A stretch of DNA of 64,000 nucleotides from Kolteria novifilia (GCA_007748055.1 CP036279.1:2170001-2234000); one strand, 5' to 3'; positions 28,759 through 38,218 are shown, counted from the stretch's first letter. A program made the numbers and translations. The notes: generated by a model from the sequence alone, not told the origin.

Positions 28759-28808
28759 GGTGCTCTGTTCCAGCTTGAAGCTGGTGTTGGTGGGGACCTA
28801 TCGCTTTG

Positions 28809-28834
28809 GCACTGGCCGACGTGCAGTCAGTGGC
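28809..28834. repeat. CACTGGC-type palindrome
   Basis: GGCACTGGCCGAC and GTGCAGTCAGTGGCC form an imperfect hairpin of the CACTGGC...GCCAGTG family. It lies about 50 bases beyond a MITE-like element; the copy at 60357 has a similar position. Confidence 0.5.
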
Positions 28835-28859
28835 CCCTAGATCTTCATTGGACCGAATA

Positions 28860-31800
28860 CTAAGCCGCTTTTCGGCTCGATTGCTCCGAGGGTTGGTTGG
28901 CAAGCTGGTTGACGACTTGCGGCAACTCGGGCCAGGGATCACCCTCCATCGAGGGTTGCAGGACCATCTCTTCGAGGATGTCGAGGACTTCACCCACCGA
29001 GGAGCAACGCTGTTGCGGACGCTCCTGGAGCAGTCGCGTCAGCAGAGCCGAGAACCCGCGAGGGAAGTCGCCGGGGAGATCGAGCTTCTGGCCGACGGCC
29101 GCTCGGGTGCCGGTGGCGAGTTCCGCCGCGATCACGGCCACCGAGAAGAGATCGCCGCGCGCGTCCGCGGAGCCATCGGTGAGAAGTTCCTCGGGCGGCA
29201 AGTAGGAGGTGATGGCCCGCCCGCGTTCGCAGCGGTGGATCTTGCTGAGCCAAGCCGGCTCGCCGTACCCCAGAAGTCGGGTCTCGCCCGAGAGGGTCAT
29301 CATGATGCGGCTCGGCCGCAAGTTGTGGTGAACGAAGCCACGACGCTGCGCCGCGGCGATCGCACTGACTGCCTGGTGGCACATGTGGACGATCGCTTTC
29401 GTGGGAACGCCGTATCCGGAGAGCTTGCCCACCGACCAACCGTCGACGTAGTCGCAAACGACACCGAAGCCGGCGTCGGTGACAAAGAGTTCGTGCAGGT
29501 TGGCGACGTTCGGATGCCGGAAGTCGGTCATCGCGTTGACGGTGATCGCGTAGGTGCTGCGCATCGACTCGTCGCGACTCCAACGCGGATCGAGGATCCG
29601 AAGCGCCATCGGTTGATCGTAACCGCCGAGCCTGACCTTGTAGGTGGTCGCCGTCGCTCCCCGGTGAAGACGGTCGAGGATCGTGGCCGAACCGACATTC
29701 AACTCGTCGAGCCGGTTCTCGGCCAGACAACCAAGCTGGTACTCGCTCAGGGCTCCCGTTTCCAACAGGCGTGCTTGGAGCGTTGTCCCACGGTTGGCCG
29801 CCTCATGTTCGTGGCTCTTGAGCGCCGTCTCGTCGCAGAGTCCCGTTTGCATCAGTCGCTGAACGAACTCGCGATCTTCCATGCCCGTCATGGGCAGGGA
29901 GACGACTGGTTCCTCGGGCTCTTCCGCTGGAACCTCGGCGCCGGGAGGTGTGCTCGCGATCTCCGGAGTCGCCGGCGCGACATCACGGGGAGTTGGCGTG
30001 GCGATCTCGTGCGTCACCATCGGAATGTCGTCGTGTTCGAGTTCGATCGGCAACTGGTGATGCTCGGCGATCGCGGGGCGACTCTCCGCGGCTGGCTCTT
30101 GCGGGGACTTCTCGGCGACGACGAAGACCGATTCGTTGCGCTCGCCCGTCTCCTCGATGAGATGAATGAGTCGGGAGAGGGTGTTGCGTCCCGACACCAT
30201 CGCCTCGGCATGTCGTGCCTCGGAGGCGGCTCGCCCGCGGAATGTTTCCTTCATGCGCGTGAAACGTTCCGACCAGGCTCCCAGGGAGGTGACCAAGCCG
30301 CGAACCTCGCTCCAGATCGCTCCCCCGGCGTCGCCGTCCATCTTCGAGCCGTTGGTGGAAATCCGCGTTTCGATCTGCCCGAGCATCGCGTTCATCTGGT
30401 CGGCGACCTCGCCACTGAGTTCGCCCAGCACCGCGTTGTCCTCGCCGACGCTTCGCATCCACTCGTCGCGTTCGCGATCGCGGCGCGAGGAGTCCTCCAA
30501 GTAGCTCGCCACCGTGCTTCGCAGACGGCGAAGGTTGTCGCGAAGCAGTTCGACTTGCTGCCGATTGATCGTCTCGGTGGTCTGGAAGTCGCGCATCTCG
30601 TTGTGGATGTCGCGGCGGCGCTGGACCACCTTGAGACTGACTTCGCGGAGTTTGTTGACGTGGCGGCGATGAGCCATGATGTCGCGATCGAGGACTTGCC
30701 GTTTTCGCTCGAGTTGGCCGGCAAGCTCCTCGAGTTCGTCCCGGCGGCTTCGGACTTCGTCGACCCAGTCGTGTTCGCGGCCTAGAACCTCCTGCTGACG
30801 CGACTCGAGAGCGTTGGCGAGTTCCTCAAGCCGTTTTGACTCGGCGCTTTGAGCTTCGGCTTGGTCGCCCAAACGCTTCTGTTGACGTTCGAGCGCTTCG
30901 CTTCGGAGCTGAAGATCGGCGCGGGTCGTTTCGATCTCCTTGCGGCCGCGGTCGATCTCCTCCAATTGCGCCAGGTGGCCACGCGAGACCGAATCGATGG
31001 AGGCCTCGCGACAACGGAGGATGCTCGTTCGCTGAGCCAGCTCGACCGCCTTCTCCCGAACCTCGCTGAAGCGCGAGAGGGACTGATCTTGCTGCAAGAG
31101 TAGTCGCTGGCGTTCCTGGTCGAGGAGGCTCTTCTCCCGGTCGAGTTCTTCCCGATCGCGCTTGAGCGCGGCGCGGTCCTGATCCAACTCGACGACGATC
31201 GTGTTGGTGCTCGCTTCGAGTTCGGCGGCACGCTTATCGATCTCGACGCTGCGCTGGGCGTGGTAGGCGGAGACCTGCTCGAGTTCCTTCTCGCGCTTCT
31301 CGAACTGGCGGACCTGTTCGAGGAGCGTCTGCTCGCGAACGTTCAGTTCCTCGACGCGGCGTCGGCACTCCTCTTCACGCGTCTTGCAGTTGGCTTCCCG
31401 CTGTTCGATCTCGGAACCACGCCCGGCGATGTCTCGCTCGCGGTCCAGATGGGCGAGTCGTTCCCCTTCGATCTGTACGGCGCGTTCCTTGAGGTGCTGC
31501 TCTTGCTTCTCGAGCAGGCGCGACTTGCCCTCGACCTCCTCGTGGCGGCTCTGGACCGCCGCGGCCCGTTCGCGAACCTCTTGGAACTCCTTGTCGACCG
31601 TCTCCCGAGCCGTCTTGAGAGCGACCTCCTCCTCGACGAGTCGGATCTTTCGCTGTTGGAGATCCTCCTTGAGGGTTTCGAGCGAGCGTTCCTTGACGCG
31701 GACGTTCTGCAGTTCCTGGTCGAGCTTGTTTCGCTTGGTGATCAGTTCACGCTCGTCTTTGTCGATGTCGACTTTGCGCGTCTGAAAGAGGTCGGCCCGC

Positions 31801-32786
31801 TCGTTGATCTGGGCTTCCCGCTGGGCGAGATCCTGGCCGACCTGCTTCCAGTGGGCGATCTCCCGTTCTAGCTCTCGCTGTTGGAGTTCGACTTCGCGCG
31901 ACTTCTTCTCGAGTTCCGCGGCACGCTCGCCGAGGCCACCGCGTCGGTCGCGGGCCTGTTCGAACACGCGCCGGCGCACGCGTCCGAGCCGGCTCTTGTA
32001 GTGGTCGATCTTGCGTTGACGATTGTCGAGTTCGAGCATCTCCTCGGTGACGGAAAGACGTTGCTGTTCGATCTCTTGGGCGGAGGCGGCGAGCTGCTTT
32101 TCCTGTTCGTGCATCTCTCGCTGCTTGGCGACGAGTTCCTGCTCGCGATCGGATTGCTCGCGGAAGCCACGATCGATTCCCTCGCGCTGCTCTTGCAGTT
32201 TCTGCTTGAGACGCTCGAGTTCCTTGCGTTCGGCTTCGAGGCGGATCCACTCCTCCTTCTGGCGGCGCTCATCGGTGTCTTGCGTCGCGTAGACCGGACG
32301 CGGTCCGTCCGCTGTGCCGGCAGTGACCTTCTCGCCGGGCGTAGCCAACGGGGGAGCCGTCGTCTTGGAAGGCAGCGGCTTCATCGCCGGCTGGGAAGCG
32401 CTAGGCATTTCCGGTCGGGAAACGTTGGTCGTTTCGGGTTCTTCCGGGACCGCGACGCCTCCCTCGATCGTCACCGAGAGTTCGAAGGGCCCGATTGTGA
32501 GCTTGTCGCCGTGCTGAATCGGGGCTTCGGCGACCGCGGAACCGTTGAGCAGAACGGGGAAGTTTGGGTCGAGTTGAGTGACCAGGACCTGTTGACGACG
32601 ACGGCTGATCAGACAGTGTTTGCCGGCGACCTCGGGAGAGCGCATTTGCACATCGCAGTGACTCTGCGAACCGATCAGAAGGGTTGGTCCCTTCATCGGT
32701 CGCGAGTTCCGCGTAGCTCGTCCCCGCAAGATGTGGATGGTCACCTTCGGGTCGGTCGATGATTGCGTCGAACGTTCGCTGGCCAT
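28860..32786 (-). CDS. FHA domain - long coiled coil - pseudokinase protein
   Basis: A 1308-residue protein. An FHA phosphothreonine-binding domain (about 15-110; LLIGSQSHCDVQM, GKHCLISR, LLNGSAV) is followed by a Pro/Thr linker. A very long coiled coil (about 170-790) is rich in Glu, Arg, Gln and Leu, and a second linker leads to a C-terminal kinase-like domain (about 1035-1285). That domain lacks key residues: the ATP-site lysine region reads MALRIL, the HRD loop reads HHNLRPSR and the DFG position reads LGYGE. A pseudokinase scaffold is therefore likely. No membrane helix is obvious. The start is the ATG at 32786 with AAAGG upstream. It faces the WD40 kinase gene. Confidence 0.88.
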   Translation of the reverse strand: MASERSTQSSTDPKVTIHILRGRATRNSRPMKGPTLLIGSQSHCDVQMRSPEVAGKHCLISRRRQQVLVTQLDPNFPVLLNGSAVAEAPIQHGDKLTIGPFELSVTIEGGVAVPEEPETTNVSRPEMPSASQPAMKPLPSKTTAPPLATPGEKVTAGTADGPRPVYATQDTDERRQKEEWIRLEAERKELERLKQKLQEQREGIDRGFREQSDREQELVAKQREMHEQEKQLAASAQEIEQQRLSVTEEMLELDNRQRKIDHYKSRLGRVRRRVFEQARDRRGGLGERAAELEKKSREVELQQRELEREIAHWKQVGQDLAQREAQINERADLFQTRKVDIDKDERELITKRNKLDQELQNVRVKERSLETLKEDLQQRKIRLVEEEVALKTARETVDKEFQEVRERAAAVQSRHEEVEGKSRLLEKQEQHLKERAVQIEGERLAHLDRERDIAGRGSEIEQREANCKTREEECRRRVEELNVREQTLLEQVRQFEKREKELEQVSAYHAQRSVEIDKRAAELEASTNTIVVELDQDRAALKRDREELDREKSLLDQERQRLLLQQDQSLSRFSEVREKAVELAQRTSILRCREASIDSVSRGHLAQLEEIDRGRKEIETTRADLQLRSEALERQQKRLGDQAEAQSAESKRLEELANALESRQQEVLGREHDWVDEVRSRRDELEELAGQLERKRQVLDRDIMAHRRHVNKLREVSLKVVQRRRDIHNEMRDFQTTETINRQQVELLRDNLRRLRSTVASYLEDSSRRDRERDEWMRSVGEDNAVLGELSGEVADQMNAMLGQIETRISTNGSKMDGDAGGAIWSEVRGLVTSLGAWSERFTRMKETFRGRAASEARHAEAMVSGRNTLSRLIHLIEETGERNESVFVVAEKSPQEPAAESRPAIAEHHQLPIELEHDDIPMVTHEIATPTPRDVAPATPEIASTPPGAEVPAEEPEEPVVSLPMTGMEDREFVQRLMQTGLCDETALKSHEHEAANRGTTLQARLLETGALSEYQLGCLAENRLDELNVGSATILDRLHRGATATTYKVRLGGYDQPMALRILDPRWSRDESMRSTYAITVNAMTDFRHPNVANLHELFVTDAGFGVVCDYVDGWSVGKLSGYGVPTKAIVHMCHQAVSAIAAAQRRGFVHHNLRPSRIMMTLSGETRLLGYGEPAWLSKIHRCERGRAITSYLPPEELLTDGSADARGDLFSVAVIAAELATGTRAAVGQKLDLPGDFPRGFSALLTRLLQERPQQRCSSVGEVLDILEEMVLQPSMEGDPWPELPQVVNQLANQPSEQSSRKAA

Positions 32787-33264
32787 TCGAAAACCTTTCG
32801 CGCGAGCCGCCTGCTCGTGTCTTGTTGAGGCCTCGGCTATGGGGATGGGTCCTCTCGTCGAACGTGCTCGGTCGTCGCCAAACGACGGAGAGAGCCAATC
32901 TGGTTTGGTCGGGGGATAGGGTGCGCGGGCGAAAAAATCCAGACAACTTTCTCGGCCGGACTTTCCCGAAGTGCCACGGCTTCCAGGGCGTGCGGCGGCC
33001 GATCTCCCGCTCGAGGATGTGGACGTGCCCTTGAGGTTCGGTATCCTAGCTGTTTCTCGGCGGGTCGTGCGGCTCGAGATTCACGCTCCGACGCGCAGCA
33101 GATTGCCCGCCACGCCGAACATGCCGTGAGTGCCTGGTTTTCCGGATCGGTGCTCGAACAGGGTCCGCGAGGTGGCGAAAGCCGCTCCCCTCGCGATCCG
33201 CGGTGAAGAGATAGAAAACCTAGTCAACCCGGAAGGCAGTACAGGAAAGGACAGCGTTCACGTC
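32787..33264. promoter_or_regulatory. Divergent promoter region, pseudokinase gene and cysC
   Basis: A 478-base region between divergent starts. The cysC frame stays open back to a GTG at 33130, but that extension has no counterpart in APS kinases. No other gene is seen. Promoters for both genes should be here; none is clear. Confidence 0.45.
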
Positions 33265-33882
33265 ATGACGGAAGTCAAAGCGACCAATATCACGTGGCAT
33301 AGCGGCCATCTTTCTCGCCAAGAACGACGCGACTTGCTCAAGCAGAAGGGATGCACCGTTTGGTTCACCGGGCTCTCCGCTTGCGGAAAGAGCACGATCG
33401 CCGTCGCCCTCGAACAAGTGCTTCACCAGCGCGGCCATGCGGCTTACGTGCTCGACGGGGACAACGTTCGCCACGGGCTCAACAAGAACCTCGGCTTCTC
33501 CGCGGACGATCGCAAGGAGAACATCCGTCGGATTTCCGAAGTGGCCAAGCTCTTCGCCGACGCCGGGATGATCACCGTCACCAGCTTCATCAGCCCCTAC
33601 AGTGCCGACCGCGACGATGCTCGCAAGTTGCATGACGAAGGAGAGCTGCCCTTCATCGAATGCTTCGTCGACACGCCGTTGGAGGTTTGCGAGGAGCGGG
33701 ATCCGAAGGGGCTCTACAAGAAGGCTCGCGCGGGGGAGATCAAGGGATTCACGGGGATTGACGATCCCTACGAGGCTCCCGCCAAGGCCGAGCTGACGCT
33801 GAAGGCCGCCGAGAGCTCCGTGGCGGAGTGCGTTGCGCAGGTCGTGAACTATCTCGAAGAGAAGGGCTTCCTGAAGCCATAA
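33265..33882 (+). CDS. cysC: Adenylyl-sulfate kinase (APS kinase)
   Basis: A 205-residue enzyme that phosphorylates adenosine 5'-phosphosulfate to PAPS in sulfate activation. The P-loop GLSACGKST is at residues 36-44, followed by [26 protein letters not shown] and [11 protein letters not shown], all typical. The length matches stand-alone CysC proteins. The ATG at 33265 is chosen, since the conserved WHSGHLSR begins ten residues later. No sulfate adenylyltransferase gene is adjacent. PAPS could serve sulfation of glycans, fitting the sulfatase elsewhere in the window (inference). Confidence 0.95.
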   Translation: MTEVKATNITWHSGHLSRQERRDLLKQKGCTVWFTGLSACGKSTIAVALEQVLHQRGHAAYVLDGDNVRHGLNKNLGFSADDRKENIRRISEVAKLFADAGMITVTSFISPYSADRDDARKLHDEGELPFIECFVDTPLEVCEERDPKGLYKKARAGEIKGFTGIDDPYEAPAKAELTLKAAESSVAECVAQVVNYLEEKGFLKP

Positions 33883-34153
33883 CGTCCGGGTAGCCGAAGG
33901 GAGCGTGCTTACTCTCTTGCCTGGCTGGAAGCAGCCGGTCGCGCCCGCATATCTTCTCCATGCTCTTCATTCCCCCCTCTCCCCATGGGAGAGGGGCCAG
34001 GAGTGAGCGGGCTCCAATCGCGAACTTCGTAGGGCCGTGATGGCCCGACATCCTCAATGACATCGTTCTTACTTGCTGGCTGGCAATCAGCCGGCGGTGG
34101 CCTCACGAGTCGATCGAACACGGTTACCACACTCGGCGAACCCGACTCATTCC
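33883..34153. other. Convergent spacer with several hairpins
   Basis: Between cysC and the TPR gene. It contains two related copies of a hairpin motif, GGCTGGAAGCAGCCGG (near 33922) and GGCTGGCAATCAGCCGG (near 34077), each preceded by CTTAC...TTGC. It also has the strong palindrome listed at 33974 and GGGCCGTGATGGCCC near 34032. No gene is seen. Confidence 0.6.
33974..33996. terminator. 10-bp perfect palindrome, bidirectional terminator-like
   Basis: CCCCTCTCCC and GGGAGAGGGG pair perfectly around a CAT loop, about 90 bases after the cysC stop. The facing gene ends at 34154. The form is that of a repeated extragenic palindrome or bidirectional terminator; no T-run follows. Confidence 0.5.
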
Positions 34154-34891
34154 CTACTGGCGTTGGGCGGTGCGGTTGTTGAGCAGCGCGCTTAGCCGCT
34201 TGTTGGCTTCCCGAGTCTTCTCGGGATCGACCTCCCGACGCAGCACCTCTTGGTACAACTCCACGGCCCGGCGGCGATCGGCGATGTAGTTCTCGTAGAG
34301 AAACGCCGCGCGGTTGCGGGCATCGAGATTGGTGTTCGGCTCGTAGTGGAAGACACGTTCGTAGTAGGCCGCGGCCCGGCGGTACTGCTGAAAGTACTTG
34401 CTCGAATAGATCTGGCCCAAGTAGTAGCAAGCTTCGTCGAGCTTGTCGCTGCGCGGGTAGTCGTGAACCAACCTCTGTAGGAGCAGCTCCGCACGCTTGT
34501 AATTGGCCTCACGCTCGGTGAAGGACGACTTGTTGAGCCAATCGAGAGCCTGCCGGAAGATCTGGTTGGCGTTGATGATGCTCGAATCGGGCCTGAGATC
34601 GCGGCTCGGCAGATCGAGATTGAGAATGTACGGCGTCTTGAGAATCATGTGGTACGCCGTGAGCTCCTGCTCGACCCATCGCTGGGCTTCGCTGTCCTGG
34701 GTTTGGACGTAGTAGGCTCGCAAACGCTCCAAACTCGCCTGATAGGCGTCGCGTGCCTCATGCACTCGCTGAACGAGAGACTGCTCCTGATCGGGGTGAT
34801 CGTCGGAGGCGACGAGTTGACCGCCTAGGAATGCGATGCCGGTGATGCCCGAGAGCGTCACCACGGCCCAAAACTTTCGAGAGTTCACCAT
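34154..34891 (-). CDS. Exported TPR-repeat protein
   Basis: A 245-residue protein. An N-terminal hydrophobic segment (FWAVVTLSGITGIAFLGGQL) is a signal peptide or anchor. From residue 120, TPR-like helices are visible: NYKRAELLLQRLVHDYPRSDKLDEACYYLGQIY and RRAAAYYERVFHYEPN, like proteins of the BamD/YbgF type that act in the envelope. The frame opens at 34957, but the ATG at 34891 with GAGG upstream puts the signal at the N-terminus. It is divergent from the HEAT-like protein gene. The function is unknown beyond protein-protein binding. Confidence 0.75.
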   Translation of the reverse strand: MVNSRKFWAVVTLSGITGIAFLGGQLVASDDHPDQEQSLVQRVHEARDAYQASLERLRAYYVQTQDSEAQRWVEQELTAYHMILKTPYILNLDLPSRDLRPDSSIINANQIFRQALDWLNKSSFTEREANYKRAELLLQRLVHDYPRSDKLDEACYYLGQIYSSKYFQQYRRAAAYYERVFHYEPNTNLDARNRAAFLYENYIADRRRAVELYQEVLRREVDPEKTREANKRLSALLNNRTAQRQ

Positions 34892-35286
34892 CGTTTCCAA
34901 CCTCGCACGATGACCCGCGTCGTCCAACATTCCTGGCTTGGCCCAGTGGGCGCTCATCGACTACATCGGCAAAAACCCCTCTCCACAATCAAACCAATTG
35001 ATGTCGCCCATCCGCGCCCGAGCATTTTGCCGGCCCCAATCGCCTCGCTTGCGGAGTCGAGATGGGGAAGAGTGAGTCATGGTGGACCAGGGAGACGCGT
35101 CGGGAGGGAAAGGTGGGAACCACTGATTTTTCGGGTCTTGCTAAAGACTCCAGTCGTGAGGGAACGAAGAGTAAATGACCGATGGTCTCCGCGTGGGCTC
35201 GGCCTCCTCCGGGAAGTCGCCACTCGCGGGACCAGCATGGGGATTCCCCCGTCGTTCGCGTATCGCTCGTAAGGGAAGAGGAGCCG
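34892..35286. promoter_or_regulatory. Divergent intergenic region of the TPR and HEAT-like genes
   Basis: A 395-base gap between divergent starts. It carries no supported gene; the frame leading into 35287 is open from 35182, but only as an extension. Promoters of both envelope proteins should lie here. Confidence 0.45.
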
Positions 35287-36948
35287 ATGAACATGGGACA
35301 AGCACGCACCGCAATGATGGTCATGTTCTTTCTGGCCAGTCTGGCGGGCCCATCCCAAGCCCAGTATGGGCCGGTCAATCGCCAGACGGTTGGCCTGTTC
35401 GCCAGTGACGCCTCCGAGCGAGTCAAGGCGGTCAAACGGATGGGACGACTCGATCGGCGGGCGGCGCCAGGGACCCTCGATGCCCTCGAAATGGTGCTCG
35501 CTAGAGATCCCGAGCCCGATGTCCGGCTCGAGGTCGTGGAGAAACTCGCGCGAGCCAAGAGCTACAAACTACGGGCGATGAACGTCCTCATCAGGGTCTC
35601 CGAAACCGACCAAGACCCGAAGGTCCGCGAACGTGCCCGCACGGCGGTCGAGTACATGGCTCGCAAGGGCTCGGTCCTGCCCGCTCGCGGCCGACTGAAA
35701 AAGCCGGTGAGCCAGGCCCGCTTCCAGCCCGCGATGCCTGCCCAGAACGCCAACCCGTATCAGCAAGCGGTGCCGAATGCCAACCAGTACGGCGTTCAGC
35801 AGATTCCCAACCAGGTTCCGCAACAGTCGACGATGAACCAGTATCCGGTCCAGCATGCGGCCAGAAGTCGGCAGTACGCCGGGTCGCAGGCGTATGCCCA
35901 GACGCAACGGCCCCAGGTCCCGCAAACGCCGCAAGTGCCTTACCAGCAACAGCCGCGCATGATGCCCCAAGCGTCGCCGGCGGTGGCCAACGCGACGGCC
36001 GTCCCGTCTCAGACTCAAGCGGCGACGCCCGCGAAGCGGGTTCCCGTGACCAAGTTGCAACCGGTCGAGGTCGCGAAGGAGGAGACGAAGACGACATCGC
36101 CGATCAAGCGTTTCTTCTTCAACGAGGGTAGCGACACCGAGAAGGAGGTCGCGGTGACCAAGGAAACCGTCACCAAGTCACCGGCCATGGCGAAGACCAC
36201 CACGCCGAAGATCTCTCAAGCTCCGCCGACGCCCCGAGCGCTCGAGTCGAAGCCGGCCAAGCCGACGATTGTCGACATTCCCGTCGCCAAGAAGATGACC
36301 AATCCGGATGTGGTGCCGGCGGCTCGCAAGGAACTGGCCTCGACGTCCGAGAGTACCGACGTGGTCGCGACGGCCGCTCGCATCGCGGCGGAGAAAGCGC
36401 CCTCGGAGCCCGAGAAGGACGTGAAGCTCGTCTCCCTGAGCCGCATGTTCCGCTTTGGACGCTCCAGCGCGAAGGAGGAGGCGTCGACGTCGTCCGATTC
36501 CGCGAAGGTGACGACGGCTAGCCCGAAACGTGAGGAGAGCGAGAGCAAGGATCATTCCGAGCACAAGGGACTCGCGGCGGGACTTCTCGGAGGCCGCGCT
36601 TCGTCGCGTCCCGCCGAGCAGCGTGTGGCCCAAGCGCCGACGCGTCAACAAAGCGTCTCGCGCAAGCCGAGTACGACGTCGGCCGCGTCGTCCGAGAAGC
36701 AAACGCGTCGGGCCGATCGCTCGGCGATGAGCGAAAAGGATCGCAAGCAGCGGGCCCAGCGGCTCCTCGTCGAGGCTCGGGAAATGATCGAGCAGGGACA
36801 GTTCAAGGAGGCTCAACGCCGTATTGATTTGGCCCGCGAGTACGCGGTCCGCTACGGACTGTTCGAAGAGACGCCCAACGACGTCGAGCGTGACCTGCAA
36901 AAGGCGATGTCGCCGAGCAAGGACAATCCCTTCCCGATCTCCTTCTAG
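35287..36948 (+). CDS. Exported HEAT-like and low-complexity protein
   Basis: A 553-residue protein. The signal peptide (ARTAMMVMFFLASLAGPSQA) is followed by HEAT-like helices (about 30-130; SERVKAVKRMGRL, VRLEVVEKLARAKS, VRERARTAVEYMA). Next comes a Gln/Pro/Asn-rich disordered region (about 140-250), a long Lys/Thr/Ser/Ala-rich region, and a C-terminal helical segment (RKQRAQRLLVEAREMIEQGQ) resembling tails of planctomycete general-secretion proteins. AAGAGGAG precedes the ATG. No enzymatic motif is seen; a structural or scaffold role is likely. Confidence 0.75.
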   Translation: MNMGQARTAMMVMFFLASLAGPSQAQYGPVNRQTVGLFASDASERVKAVKRMGRLDRRAAPGTLDALEMVLARDPEPDVRLEVVEKLARAKSYKLRAMNVLIRVSETDQDPKVRERARTAVEYMARKGSVLPARGRLKKPVSQARFQPAMPAQNANPYQQAVPNANQYGVQQIPNQVPQQSTMNQYPVQHAARSRQYAGSQAYAQTQRPQVPQTPQVPYQQQPRMMPQASPAVANATAVPSQTQAATPAKRVPVTKLQPVEVAKEETKTTSPIKRFFFNEGSDTEKEVAVTKETVTKSPAMAKTTTPKISQAPPTPRALESKPAKPTIVDIPVAKKMTNPDVVPAARKELASTSESTDVVATAARIAAEKAPSEPEKDVKLVSLSRMFRFGRSSAKEEASTSSDSAKVTTASPKREESESKDHSEHKGLAAGLLGGRASSRPAEQRVAQAPTRQQSVSRKPSTTSAASSEKQTRRADRSAMSEKDRKQRAQRLLVEAREMIEQGQFKEAQRRIDLAREYAVRYGLFEETPNDVERDLQKAMSPSKDNPFPISF

Positions 36949-37015
36949 AAGCTGGGTCTCTTGTTGCAAGGTCGGGCCAAGCCCAAGGCCCGGCCACGAC
37001 GCTCGACCAACGATG

Positions 37016-37048
37016 GAAGCCGGTTCTGCCGGCTTCGCTTCGTTTCTT
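37016..37048 (+). terminator. Hairpin with pyrimidine tail, likely terminator
   Basis: GAAGCCGG (37016-37023) and CCGGCTTC (37029-37036) form a perfect 8-bp stem with a TTCTG loop, followed by GCTTCGTTTCTTG. It lies 68 bases after the HEAT-like gene and before ribH. Confidence 0.55.
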
Positions 37049-37195
37049 GCCCAAAGTAGCTCCCCTTGGAAAGCTGCCCTCTCCGGCGCGCTTCCGTAAA
37101 ATGACCTCTCGGATGGAAGCTCACACGCGCGGAAGAGCCGTGTGACCACATTTCAACGAGCAGCCGTGCGGAATCAGCATGGCAGTGAGGGGTGC

Positions 37196-37672
37196 ATGGC
37201 AAGTTTCAGCGGCGGGTTTCAAACTCCCAAGGGGCGGTTCGGGCTGATCGCCGCCCGCTTCAATAGCTTCATCGTCGAGCATCTGGTCGCGGGAGCGCAG
37301 GATGGCTTGCGGCGACATGGCGTCGCGGACGCGAATGTCGACACGATTCACGTTCCCGGTTCCCTCGAGATCGCCCTGGTGGCCAAACGGCTGGCCGAGA
37401 GCGGCGAGTACGCGGCGGTCATCTGCCTCGGGGCGATCGTTCGCGGCGAAACCGATCACTACGACGTCGTGGTGCGGGAGTCGGCAAAGGGACTGACCCA
37501 GGTCGCTCTCGAGACCGGCATCCCCGTGATCAACGCGGTCCTCACGACGCACACCGTGGAGCAAGCGGTCAATCGAGCGGGGGCCAAGGCGGGCAACAAA
37601 GGCTTCGAAGCGGCCGTCGCCGCGATCGAGATGGTCAATCTTCTCGAGGCACTTCCAGGGAGCAACTCATGA
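37196..37672 (+). CDS. ribH: 6,7-dimethyl-8-ribityllumazine synthase
   Basis: A 158-residue enzyme of riboflavin synthesis, condensing 5-amino-6-ribitylaminouracil with 3,4-dihydroxybutanone phosphate. Typical motifs: IAARFNSFIVEHLVAGA, HVPGSLEIALVAKRLAES, CLGAIVRGETDHYDVV and NAVLTTHTVEQAVNRAG. The GTG at 37142 would add 18 residues; the ATG at 37196 with GAGGGG just upstream gives the normal family length. It overlaps nusB by four bases (ATGA), a common ribH-nusB arrangement that implies coupled translation. Confidence 0.96.
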   Translation: MASFSGGFQTPKGRFGLIAARFNSFIVEHLVAGAQDGLRRHGVADANVDTIHVPGSLEIALVAKRLAESGEYAAVICLGAIVRGETDHYDVVVRESAKGLTQVALETGIPVINAVLTTHTVEQAVNRAGAKAGNKGFEAAVAAIEMVNLLEALPGSNS

Positions 37673-38127
37673 GCACCCGTCGCCGAGCCCGCGAAGTGGC
37701 CATGCAGGCCCTCTTCCGTTACGACGTCAATCCGACCACGTCGCCCGAGGAGATCGACGCGTTCCTAAGCGGGAGGCTTCACTTCCCCGAACTGGAGACG
37801 TTCTGTCGTTCACTCGTCGATGGGGTGCGCTCCAATCGGCAAGCGATCGACGCGACGATCACCGACGCCCTCGAGAACTGGCGGATGGGACGTCTGGCGC
37901 CTGTCGATCGCAACGTCCTACGCCTCGCGGTGTACGAATTGACCGTCGAGCGGGGGAACCCGGTCGCCGTCGTGATCAACGAGTCGCTCGAGATCTGCCG
38001 CCGTTACTCCTCGGCGGAGTCGGTCGCGTTCGCCAATGGGGTGCTCGATCGGATCGCGTCCCAGCTTCAAGACAAGACCACCGAGGGAAGCGACGAGACA
38101 ATCTCCGCGGCAACCGAGGAAGAATAA
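37669..38127 (+). CDS. nusB: Transcription antitermination factor NusB
   Basis: A 152-residue all-helical RNA-binding protein that joins NusE in the antitermination complex on rRNA operons. Diagnostic segments are RRRAREVAMQALFRYDVN at the start, LAPVDRNVLRLAVYEL and VVINESLEICRRYSSAESVAFANGVLD. The start codon overlaps the ribH stop. The extra C-terminal tail (TTEGSDETISAATEEE) is acidic and probably disordered. Confidence 0.96.
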   Translation: MSTRRRAREVAMQALFRYDVNPTTSPEEIDAFLSGRLHFPELETFCRSLVDGVRSNRQAIDATITDALENWRMGRLAPVDRNVLRLAVYELTVERGNPVAVVINESLEICRRYSSAESVAFANGVLDRIASQLQDKTTEGSDETISAATEEE

Positions 38128-38218
38128 TCGACAGAGCATGGACGCGCTAGGCTAACATGAAAGCGGAGCGGCGACTCGCCGCCTCGTGCCACAAGACCGT
38201 CATTCGCCAGGCGTTTCC

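Larger units (their letters stand above)
28594..28859. other. Convergent 3'-3' spacer filled by repeats
   Basis: This spacer lies between the WD40 kinase and the FHA/pseudokinase gene. It holds the MITE-like element at 28605-28758, a small hairpin (CCAGCTTGAAGCTGG, about 28769-28783) and a CACTGGC-type palindrome at 28809-28834. No gene is seen. Confidence 0.7.

Noticed and set aside
28806-30785. Long plus-strand open frame of 659 codons
   Set aside because: It is antisense to the FHA/coiled-coil/pseudokinase gene, whose frame has clear domains. Repetitive GC-rich coiled-coil coding readily opens the opposite strand.
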